From positions 41,092,631-41,156,630 of the forward strand of contig CM023539.1 of assembly GCA_013350335.1 (NCBI GenBank): a stretch of DNA of 64,000 nucleotides, read 5' to 3'. A program made the translations under genes and the position numbers. The DNA is from Chimonanthus salicifolius. Its lineage: Eukaryota; Streptophyta; Magnoliopsida; Laurales; Calycanthaceae. Below, piece after piece: positions 36,101 through 47,700 of the stretch (position 1 is its first letter; every line of letters begins with the position of its first letter). The notes under the pieces were generated by a model, which saw only the letters and a list, made by a program, of their open reading frames with translations, was not told the origin of the DNA and searched no databases.

Positions 36101-37071
36101 GATTCAATGGACCACTTATTTCATAGTCCGCGAGTGCACCTTAGATAGTCACAAGCACAAGCATTTCAACATCATATCACGAATTTGGCTCGAAAATCTT
36201 ATTTAAATATTTGATTGCGTTTCTAAAAAAATTGAATCACTCGTAAAAAATTTCGATTCGCTCGTTGAGCTGACTTGAATTGACTCATTTGAATTATTTT
36301 GAATTTTTTAACAACGATCTTTATATCGAGCCATCATAATCAATTGACTAGATACAGGATAACAAAGTTTATACGAAACTTTAAAAACTCAAAATTTTTA
36401 TTTAAATATTTAGTTGAGTTTTTAAAAGAAATTGAAAAGAATACCAAAAAAAAATTGTTGATCCACTCTATTCAAAATCTTATTGAATTGAGTTATTTTA
36501 GATTCCCTCACATGAATTTTTTTGAGATTTTTAACAAAGATCTATACCGTGTCATCATAATCGATTGACCAGTGACTTTGGGTGAAGATCATAATATATG
36601 GTAATTGATGAATGTTGACAATTTGGCCAAACCTCAAAAAAATCTCCACCGTTTATTGAGCTATTCATCAAGTGGACTCCACTGTAGAGTTAGACAATCC
36701 AAGATTTCAAAAGTTGGATAAATCATAGGATCCTGCTAGTGGCCAAAGGGAAAATCCCTACCATTGATTTATTCGAGCTTGATGGACGGCCCGGATCTAC
36801 CATCCTCTCGCCTCACACGGGCAATCACAAAGCAGGATCACATGGGTCTGCAACCGTGTCCACCAAAACATCTTCCCTCAACGCGAGCCACAATTTCATG
36901 TGCACCTCAATACATAAATAATACAACTTTCATTTGAAAAACAAACAAAAATAGATTTAAAAAAAAAAAAGTTCATCTCATGAGATAGACCTCTGTCACT
37001 AAATTCAATTTAAATTTCGACTGAGGCATGTCTGAAGAATATGAATTATCCTATTGTATTATAAAATAATA
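30195..37071. other. Long AT-rich intergenic region
   Basis: No gene seen in 6.9 kb. Recognisable pieces: a possible antisense SINE remnant at about 30810-30875 (GAATTGAACTC box); AACTCGGGTCG-rich repeat sequence at 31370-31460 and GGGTTGAGT/CAACTCG-rich sequence at 33690-34120; a lone MITE-like terminus at 31596-31632; a degenerate relative of the palindrome clusters at about 35220-35460; and a possible SINE remnant near 35485-35535. Confidence 0.45.
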
Positions 37072-37263
37072 TTTTCTCTGTTCTAAATTAGTTGTCTTAT
37101 ATGAATTTTAAAATTGTCTCAAAATAGTTGTGTCATTTATATTTTAGTATTATAAAATGTGTTGAAAAATTGATGAGATCATATGGAGTGCTAGTCTTAT
37201 ATAAAGATTTTTTTAAAAAATACAAATATTTCAAATTAGACAACTAAAATGAGACGGAAGAAG
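37072..37263. mobile_element. Stowaway-like MITE, degenerate
   Basis: About 192 bp between TA dinucleotides, with diverged ends (TTTTCTCTGTTC, and GAGACGGAAGAAG on the right). Its interior (GTGTTGAAAAATTGATGAGA and GGAGTGCTAGTCTTATATAA) matches the MITE at 57646-57834 closely and is the reverse complement of the one at 43168-43358. Confidence 0.75.
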
Positions 37264-37339
37264 TAATACTTAATATATTTTTAAGGCACTCTAATTAAGT
37301 CCCTAAAATATCAATGTTGGAGCATTTAATTTTTTTTAC

Positions 37340-37579
37340 TGTGATACCCTCACCTCAAAAACTGATGTGAGAAAGTCCCACATCGGTTTGGAGGGGTGAG
37401 GGGTGGGGATATATAAGAGGCCACCCCTCGTACTCAAGCATGACAGGTTTTGGGCCTTGGCCATGTGGGCCCGGGCCAAAAGGCAAAACCGTGTGGGTTT
37501 GAGCTGTGTGCGAGGCCCAAAGCGGATAATATATTGATGAGTTGAGCCTTAAGCCCTTTATTCGGGTCGAGTCGTTACA
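37340..37579 (+). mobile_element. Solo LTR, TRIM-like
   Basis: Begins TGTGATACCCTCACC and ends GTCGTTACA, about 240 bp. It contains AAAGTCCCACATCGG and a TATATAAGAGG promoter-like word, both common in plant TRIM/SMART-type LTRs. Flanks TTTAC and TTGAC match 4 of 5. There is no primer-binding site or second copy, so it is a solo LTR. Confidence 0.7.
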
Positions 37580-38738
37580 TTGACATTCATGTTAAACTAC
37601 TCTTTAACAAATAACAACTAATCACCAATTTCGTAATTCTAAATTAAATCATTAACATTTAGATAAATTATTTTAATTTGTTAAGATAATCACAAAATGA
37701 TTGATATTCATTTATTGGACAAATGAATGATGTCTCTTTTTCTTGATGATCAAGTTGTCTAGGTTTTATAGAGCATCCGACTAATCTTTGAGCCATTTAC
37801 AAGCCTCTCTATTCACACACAGAGCGACTCTATGAAAAGTGGTCCTTTGGAGTGGAGTTAGAATCAAATTTAGTACTCCCCTATTTTCTAAGGCAATTTA
37901 TTGAATATCACTCCAACCCCTTTAGATTGATGAGTGATTATCTAAAGTCATAAAATCAGTAACTAATTTTGTCGGACAACTTTTTGAACTAATTTCATAT
38001 TGAAATATGATTTTTTCAAAAAAAAAATTGGCTGATGTTTTTAGAATATTGCCACTAATTTTGAATTTCAATGATTAAAAATTTTCCTCTCTCAAATTTA
38101 TAACTGAGATTATGACGTGTAATTGTTATTATTTTTATTATTTATTATAATGATTTAAAATGGAAACAAAGTGTTAAGTGTTAACCATCTAAAAATTTCA
38201 CTCATCGTTTTGGTCATATTGACATTAAGTACTGTTAAGTTAAGCCTTTTGAATTCTCAAAGACTTATCTTCTTCTGAATTCTGATTGCGTGAGTCTTTT
38301 TTAAAAACCACACCAACGGAGTCTCCAACACAACATTTACTTGCTTGGAAGAAAGATTGAGAGAAAAGGGGGGAAAACAGATGAAAACTAAATCCACCCC
38401 AAACAAGGAAAAAAATGGTTTACGAAATTTGCGATATATATGATGAAGGGAGGAAAGTCTTAAACAAGAAATCTAACAAAAGACACCAAACGAACCGACC
38501 ACGGAAAATGAAGTCAAACCCAAGAAACTGAAGCAAAACGAGGAAAACATACCAGATTTCTCTCCCTTTTCTTGCTCTTGGCGCGTGTCTGATTCCGGCG
38601 AGCGTCGGATGGTATTTCCGATCGTGGGGAGGGAGAGATTGAAATGGGCGGAGGGAGGAGAGATGGGGGGAGGAGGGCGGGGGCAAGGAGGGGGTTTTAG
38701 TGAAAGGCCAGGGGCAGGAGGGGGAGGGCTCTTGGAGG
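37580..38738. other. Upstream region and 5' leader of the ATG18-like gene
   Basis: 37740-37830 has a possible SINE remnant (CCGACTAATCTTTGAG). From about 38540 the composition turns GC- and purine-rich up to the start codon at 38739, as expected for a 5' leader. Confidence 0.45.
38665..38694 (+). promoter_or_regulatory. Predicted G-quadruplex in the 5' leader of the ATG18-like gene
   Basis: Four G runs of at least three (38665-38670, 38675-38677, 38679-38683, 38690-38694) with loops of 4, 1 and 6 bases. This is a canonical pattern on the coding strand, 45-75 bases before the start codon. Further G runs follow at 38711-38728. If transcribed it could fold in the mRNA and slow scanning. This is inferred from pattern only. 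Confidence 0.5.
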
Positions 38739-41700
38739 ATGAGGAAGGGGAAGACCAGTGGTAGGAGCAATGGATTGCTGCCCAATTCGATCAAGATCAT
38801 CTCCTCTTGCTTGAAGACGGTGTCGTCAAATGCTGGCACCGTCGTCCGGACGGCGGGGGCGTCTGTCGCTGCGTCGATTGCTGCCGCTGCTGAAGATCAG
38901 AAAGACCAGGTTTTTGTTTGATTCTCGTTTTTTATTGCTTTTTTTCCATTTGGGTTTTATTTTTTAGTTGTTTTGCCATCTGGGTTCTGTTTTAATTTCA
39001 TTTCTTGTGGCTTTTCGTTGTAATTTTTGACTTTGGTGATGATGGTCGTGTTCTTTGTTTGCCTTTTTGGACTGATTCATGATGAATTAAAACTACCAAG
39101 TTCAGATTCGTTTTAGATGAGAGGATTTTTTTTTTTTGGAAGGTTAAATATTTTATGGGGTTTTTCTTGACTGTTGACGTTGGGGTGGTTTGGAAAAGTT
39201 GAAGAAAGAAGAAAGTACCCTTTTTATTATATCATTTAAAGTATATTTGTTGTTTAGGAGTCGGGGTGATGAAGAAAACCGGAACCCATTTTTGAGGTGT
39301 TTTGAGTACTGCTCTAGTCACCTGTATCTGATTGAGTACCCAAAGAAGTGGCTTTTATCTGTTCATTTATTAAATTTGGATAGAGTTTTTGAATTTTTTA
39401 ACAAGAAGATTAAGCCTTATTGCTTCTGGTTTTCTGCTGTTCCAACTTCCAAGAAGGGACCGGATCTGGTTGTGTTGTTTGTGTTTAAAATTTTCCATTT
39501 TTAAGTGAGACGGATGCCTTACTATGAAGGTGTTTAGTATTTGAGTACGCGTGGAAAGTTGTGTTTGGGGGAATTGGCAGCTCTGGGCCTTCAGATGTTG
39601 TTATTTGGATTTGGCTTCCAGTGATTTAAGTGTTTCAATAATGATCTTCATCAGCTCTCTTTGCTCCACGACTCTTGTAGCTGAAAGGAGAGTTATATGT
39701 CTCAATTGATAGCAATGCAATATTAGGATGGATCATTTTTGAGATGATAGTGCAACATTAAACTGAATCCGTATTGCTGATTTTTTTACTCAGTTAATGT
39801 ACTTCAAACTGGGTTATTGCAAATCAATTTGCCATCTCCAACAAATCATTTGAGTTGCATTATGATTCAGCCACTTTTAAATTGCCAATTGTCTTTGTTA
39901 GTTTGGAGGGCCAATCTGCAAAGTAACTTGAACTGGTATTTCCTTAACTTCAAAATTGTATTCCTCAATTTTGCAGTATGGATCTAACATTGGTTTGAGA
40001 ATAGTGGAGCTCAAGTGGTAATGGAATTGAAGGCAAATTAGCAAACTAACAAGAGTAGTTCTTGCATTAAACATACCAAGGCTGTCAACTTGGTGAATTT
40101 GTTGAATTTAATGTCCTTTGGCTGGCTCAGTCAATCACGATTTGCATTTAGCAGCTGTAAATCATGAATTAGAGAGTTTGAATGTGAGAATGAGCCAAAA
40201 ATGCTTTGAAACATTGTCTTTTGTAAATTGAAATTGTCTGGGTTTTAGTTGCTTTGAATAGTTCAGGTATTGTGAAAGATACGTGGGTATGATATGTGAA
40301 GCACCTTACTTGCAACATATTTTTGTGTTATGCATATTGAAGTGTGAACTGCATGCAAGAAGTGGCAAGCATTAACAAAGTTATGTCAACTGCTTTGAAT
40401 AGTTTCAATATTGAGAAATGATTGTAGAAATTATGCTAAGACTGCTACGTCTGGACATCTTGTTATATTGTTTATTTACATAGAAGCTTGAATGTGAGTC
40501 ACATGCAGAAAGGTTGGTGACAAGAAGGTTTTGGGACATGAGTTTCTAGGCAACTATTCTTTGATATGGGAATGAGGGGGGACACCTGATTTTAGCATCT
40601 GCTATTTGTTTTGATGTTCATGCTCATGCTCATGCATTAGGATCATTCTTGTTTATTTTAATACAGACACGGGCAATAATTTCCATGTGTCTGGTGTTGA
40701 TAGCTATTTCTTTGTATCTTTCAAGAAAAGATAATTTTTTCTCTGTGATTGAACTTACTCCATTAATTTTGGCACAGATACACATTTAAATACATTTGTC
40801 AAAAACCATGGGTCACACCTTCTGGACATGTTTGTCATTCATTCTGTTATATTGAGTCTCAATGTTACAAATTTTCTCTCTGTATATGAAATGGTAAAGG
40901 TTTTCACCTGCTCATGTTTTTTCCTTCTACTTTTATCCTAGCATTTGGGGAACTGCTTCATTCATTCAGAGTTAAGAAGATGAACTTAAAGACTAATAAA
41001 AAATTGAGTATTACTGATCTCCTAATATTTCTGTCAGATGTTCTCATTGGTACCTTCGTACTTTCTATTGCTCTTGAAAAGCCGATCTTTTAAACTTGAT
41101 GACCATGAATTAATTGTCACTTGATGGAATTCCTGCTCTTGAAGATAGCCTTACCCATGACATTAAGCTTTTGTTGTTGGCGTCACATTCAACAAGTGAG
41201 TTTCTTCTTGGGTACTGTCATACTGTCAAATCGATAAACAAAGCAATTTGTACTACCCATTCTTGGATCTATGTCAAACCTAATGGTACCTGTCAAAAAT
41301 TCTTAGCTAGGGGTCATCCTTTCTTCACAAGTCAAACTTAGATTTGCTCGAGTTGGACATTATCTGCCAGTTATTGGTAATAATTATGTTAGCATTAACT
41401 CTTTGAAATTGACAACGTACTTGTTTCAGACGTGTCTTCATGATGGATTATTCATAGATCTTCAAGGACTCTTTAAATGTTACATTTATATCGTTTAACA
41501 ATACAAGAAAATATCATCAAGACCAATGATGCTCAGATACAGGCATGAGAACATGCAAGGAATTCCTCATTGCTAAAATCCAGGACACGTACACATATGG
41601 GAGGATACATCATATATAGAAAAAACATCTATATTAGTCTCATGTACACATGTAAACAGAAAGAGCTTCCTTCTTTCATGTAACTGTATGTATCAATGTG

Positions 41701-44700
41701 TGTATATATACAAAATAATAAATAGAGCATGTGAAGGTGTATTTACTAAGTTATTGACAAGCAAGGAGATCAAAGATGTATGGTCCATGAGTTGGAAAAT
41801 CGTTGGAGGTAAAGCATCAGAGTAGTGAAAAAGAAAATCAAACTAAAATGGGCAAAGCCACCTAAAGGATACTTCAAGTTCAACGTTGATGGCTTGGTAA
41901 GAGGAAAACGAAGTCCAGCTGGTAGGTGTTTTGCAAAATGCAAATTGAGACATTTTGGCATTCTTTTCATTGGACGTGATAGATTGTGGAGTGACAAGAA
42001 TATGATTTTTTTTTTAATGTTGATTGGAAATGCAGTACTCAGACAGCCAAGCCTCAGTAGATAGGAAAATGTTTTTGATTATGATGATTATAGTGGTGAT
42101 GGTGAGTAAAGCTCCTTCCAGTTGTGCTATGGTCTTGTTAAATGAGGTAGAACTTTTTTATAAATTTGAACATGGAATTTCATTATGCCAATTCAACTTG
42201 TTTGTGCTAGGCTGTCACTCTTTCATATGTTTCAGGAAGAATTTCAGTGTGTACTATTTAAATTATTCTTACATGAACAGGTACTATGGGCTGGGTTCGA
42301 CAAGCTAGAGCTTGGTCCATCTGCCTTCAGAAATGTTCTATTGCTTGGTTATTCCAATGGGTTCCAAGTCATTGATGTTGAAGATGCCTCTAATGTACGA
42401 GAACTGGTTTCGAAGCGCGATGGTCCTGTTACATTTTTGCAGATGCAACCTACTCCGGTTACTTCAGGGGTTAATGAGGGATATAGAGCATCACACCCTT
42501 TGCTATTGGTTGTTGCAGGTGACGAAACCAACAGCTCAGGTCCAGTTCAAGGTGGCCATTTGGGTGGCCCCATAAAAGATAATACCAGTGAACCTCAACA
42601 AGGACACTGTGTGCCTACTCCTACAGCTGTTCGGTTCTACTCACTAAGGACTGACACTTATGTGCATGTTCTGAGATTCCGTTCTGCTGTTTATATGATT
42701 CGGTGCAGTCCTCAAATAATAGCGGTGGCTCTTGCAGCCCAAGTAAGTCATGTGAATGATCCATTTAAGAAAGTAATAGTATAGGTAGATATTTTCTTTC
42801 TTGTTTCCTTTTTTTTTTTTTTCGGGGGTGTGGGTGGGTGGGGGGGAGGGTGTGCTATTTCTCTTAAAATGTTTTCTTGTCTAGTAATTATTTGTGTATA
42901 ATCATCATCATTTAAGCCATTTATTCCATTAATTTGGAGTTGACCTTTATACTTGGATTTGCCATTCATGGGCTAACTGCTTATCTGACGCCCATGGGAC
43001 TTAAACCCACAACCTCTAGATTGAAACCACGAGCCCTTACTAGTTCTACTATAGGTTCTAGCTAAAGAAAATAACTGTCGTGCTAAAGTTTCCTGCAGCT
43101 GAAGTTATTGGTGGGTTTTTGGGCAACGTCCATCTGTTTGGATCATGTCATGGCTATAACAATAATACTCCCTCCGTCCCATTTTAGTTGTCTCATTTGA
43201 AATTTTTTTATTTTTTAAGGAACTCTCTATATAAGGCTAGAACTCTATGTAATCTCATCCATTTTCAACACACTTTATACTACTCCAATATAAATGAGAC
43301 AATTATTTTGGGACAATTTCAAAATCCATATAGGACAACTAATTTGGGACAGAGGGAGTATCATTGTTAAGTTGAAGGGAAAACAAGTATAAAATTATTT
43401 AGGCTGTTTAGTTAGGCATTGAAGATTTCTGATTACTTACTGGTTTTGTTCCAGATATACTGCTTGGATGCTGTCACTCTTGAAAATAAATTCAGTGTGC
43501 TGACTTATCCCATGCCTCAAGGCGTACAAGGATCAGTTGGGGTTAACATTGGCTATGGTCCAATGGCTGTGGGCCCCAGGTGGTTGGCTTATGCTTCCAA
43601 CAATCCCATCTTGTCCAATACAGGTCGCTTAAGTCCACAAAACCTTACACCATCCCCAGGTGTTAGTCCATCAACATCGCCTAGCAGTGGGAACTTGGTA
43701 GCCCGTTATGCAATGGAGTCCAGTAAACAGTTAGCTGCTGGAATTATCAATCTTGGTGATATTGGATATAAGACCTTATCTAAATACTGCCAAGATCTTT
43801 TACCTGACGGATCTAACTCCCCCGTATCATCACATTCGAGTTGGAAAGTTGGTAGGGTTGCATCAGCATCACATGCAACTGAGGCTGATAATGCAGGAAT
43901 GGTAAAATTGTACATCATACTACAATCCACCTTCACTGAAAAAAACAATTATGAGAAATCATGTGATACTTGAGCCAAGGATGTGCACAGTTTTCATTTA
44001 GCGTTGTTTATGCAAAAAGGGGTTCATTCCTTAAGTTATCTACTCGCTTGATACCATGAATCACCCCACACTTTCACTGTCACACAATAATCTTTTGATG
44101 AGACAATTCTATTGAGTGCTTGCAAATTTGCTGAGAAAGAAATACAGCACCATTCTGTGTTCAGTGTATAAATCGCTAGATAGATAATGTTCTTAGGATT
44201 GTCCAATCTGGTATGGTTTGTCTCAGTGAAGTGAACATAACAAAATGGGCCCTATTTGTACAGGTGCAAGGATAAATGAAACTATGATCTTTCCTGTCTG
44301 AGGTTGATGGTCACATAAATCTTCAGCTGTTTTGTTTTGCTAGGCTGTATTGATAGAAATTCATCTATATGTTTTTAGTTTTATGGATGCACATATGATT
44401 CTTCACTTCTCTTATGTGTTTGCTGCAGGTGGTGGTTAAGGATTTTATTTCAAAGGCCATTGTTTCTCAATTTAGAGCTCATACCAGTCCAATATCTGCA
44501 CTTTGCTTTGATCCAACTGGCACCCTTTTGGTAACTGCCTCTGTACATGGCAATAATATAAATGTTTTCCGCATTATGCCTTCTCGCCTGCAAAATGCAT
44601 CAGGCTCTGCACGTTTTGATTGGAGTTCATCCCATGTGCATCTTTACAAGCTATATCGCGGACTAACTACAGCTGTAAGCAATCAATACTAACATTATTT

Positions 44701-47700
44701 GTTACCCCTTATGCACTTTCAATTTAATCATTCATTTATTTTTCTCTACAGGTCATACAAGACATCTGTTTTAGTCATTATAGTCAATGGGTAGCAATTG
44801 TGTCATCTCGTGGGACCTGCCATATTTACGTTCTATCTCCTTTTGGTGGTGATGTTGGCCTTCAAACACAGAATTCTCACAGTGATGGGCCAAACCTTCT
44901 ACCAAGTCTATCATTGCCTTGGTGGTCATCTTCATCTTGCACAGTAAATCAGCAACCATGTCCTCCTCCACCACCTATAACTCTTTCTGTAGTTAGCAGG
45001 ATAAAAAATGGTAACAGCGGGTGGCTTAATACTGTCAGCAATGCTGCAGCTTCTGCTACTGGAAAGATAGCTGTGCCGTCTGGTGCTATTGCAGCTGTTT
45101 TCCACAATACTGTTTATAAAAATCTTCAGTCAGTTCACTTGAAGTCCAACTCATTGGAGCATCTGTTGGTTTTCTCTCCATCTGGTCATGTAATTCAACA
45201 TGATCTTCTTCCTTCCTTGGCGGTTGACTCATGTGATAGTAGTTTGAGAAGTGGGTTGGGTCCTTCAATATCAAATCAAGATGAAGAATTACGTGTAAGG
45301 GCTGAGCCTGTACAGTGGTGGGATGTTTGCCGAAGATCAAATTGGCCAGAAAGAGATGAAAGTTTTTGTGGGATGATCCTTGATAGGCCTGAAGCTGCAG
45401 AGGTGGTCATGGATACTTCTGATTGTGAAGATAATGATACAATGTATTTGAAATCAACTGATAATAGTATGGTGGGAAAGGATCTATTCAAAACCCAAGA
45501 AAGACCTCACTGGTACCTCTCCAATGCAGAAGTGCAGATAGGCTCAGGGAGGATTCCTATATGGCAGAAATCTAAGGTATTTATCTTGATTCACTATTAC
45601 GATAGTTTTTGGTGGGAACCTTGTTCAACTATGGAAATTTCTGATCAAATTTGTATTTGTTGGCTCATATTTTTAAAGACCACATATTTTTGGGATTAAG
45701 CATAATTTAAAGTGATTAAAATTTGGTTAGCTTAAAAACATTTCTTGATTGATCTGTTCAAGGTAATTTTGTGGGACCCTTATTCAACTATAAAACTTTA
45801 TGTGGGCCATGCATGTTTTAAAGAACAAAGAATTTTGGGACAAAAATAATTTAAAGTGATTAAAACTTGGGTTCTTACAAACATGACTTGGTTGATGTGA
45901 TCAAGATGATTTTTTTGTGGGATCTTCATCCAACATAGGACTTTTTGATTGAGGTGAGATTTGTGGGCTCCACATATTTTATGGCCACAAAAGTTTTGGG
46001 ATTAAAAAATAATTTAAAGTGGTCAAACTTTGGAGAGGATAAAAAACATGTCTTGGTTGATCAAATCAAAATGATTTTTTTTTAATATTGATCTTGGTCT
46101 TATTTTACAAACAACCTTGTTTTGTAGGATATTCTATATGATCTTACTTTTTGGAGCCTATTTCTCTTTTTGGCTTGCTTCAACCTTTCTTTTTCTGTGG
46201 GATATAAATGTTGTTGATTTTATTACGATAGGAGGAAATTGAAGCAAGCCATACAAGTAAACAAATTTGATAGTAAACACCATCCCCTTGTCTTTTCCTC
46301 CTTTGCACCAACTTTTCTTACTCTATCACTTGATCTCAATCACCATTGTGAACCTACCTTCCCTCATTGCTTCAATTCCATTATATCATTAAATATCTTG
46401 TATCTTTAATGCTAACATTGCCTAAGGTAGATAACAAATTCTCCTACTTCTGCACCACCTCCTTTAACAACGTTTCTCTGAATATAATGTTCCATACTAA
46501 AGAACTAATGAGTACATCATATTTATTCTACACCTTTACATCCTTATCATTTAACCCTGTGTAATTTTTTGAGGGATTTTTTGATGGTCTATCCCCCAAC
46601 CACACATCCTTCTAGAACAATACCCTAATTCATTTCCCAACTGGAAATGTTGAGCCTTTCTTGAATACCTTGCCAAAATTCTTCTTTGTATGCCTAAATA
46701 GATGCAAATATAGAAGAGGAAAATGAAAGAGAATGATAGAAAGGATAAAAGATCACAATAGAAGTACAAAACTTGACAAGATTGTAATGGAGAAGGATGA
46801 CTTCAGAGATTGAGAAAAATAAAAGTAGGAATCCACCCATTAAGGATAAAGGGTATAGGAAATGGCACATATTTTGTTCTTCAAATGACTTCACTCACTA
46901 AAATAAAAAAACCAAAATTTCTAACTCTCTATTTTTTCTTTGAAAGTTGGTGATAAGAAATTTACAAATGGGAAAGAAGAGAAGAATGTAAAAGGTGAGT
47001 CTTGTCCCAAAGAGATATTGGGACATGAACTTTACCATGAAAAGAAGTCATTGTTGTTAAAATCTTACGATATACGATTCATATTATATGATAAGAGGAG
47101 CAATTTGTATCTGTTAAGAAATCTTACGGATTCTTATAAATAATAGAAATAGGGTTATTTGAAACATAAAAGTTTGAATTTTTTTTGTTTTGATGGTTTT
47201 GAAGGCTTGAGTTGTTGGGATTTAAGACCTTTGGATTTTTTTGGTGTTTTTTAGTTCATTGTTGATTTTTCACAATATACTTGGACTATATACTGATATT
47301 ATACTTTTGGAAGTTAGAATATTGAAATTTAAGCTCCAATGCAATAGTATAGAAAATATTCACTTAATACTAAAAGAAATATGGAGAATTGCTCACATTA
47401 TTACCTTTTAGATATCTTTTATATTACTTCATATATTAAATATTTTTGAGGGAAAACACTTATGAATCTTATGATTATACAATCTACAATGCACGATTTA
47501 CGGTTCAAGATTAGAACGATTTTTTGATGTGATCAACATTGAGAAAAGTATGCACATAAAGAAACACTTACAACCAATTCAACATCATGAAGTCCTTGAC
47601 CAATTTCAATTGAAGCCCCCCAAAGAACTTCTAAAGACCTCGCTCATGGCAAAATATTTTGCTTGATGCACTCAATCATGCTAGCTCTGGAGGAAGCTTT

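Noticed and set aside
38700..38738. Upstream extension of the ATG18h frame starting at GTG (38700)
   Set aside because: It is not an ATG, the extra 13 residues are a translation of G-rich leader, and the ATG at 38739 gives the family-typical N-terminus.
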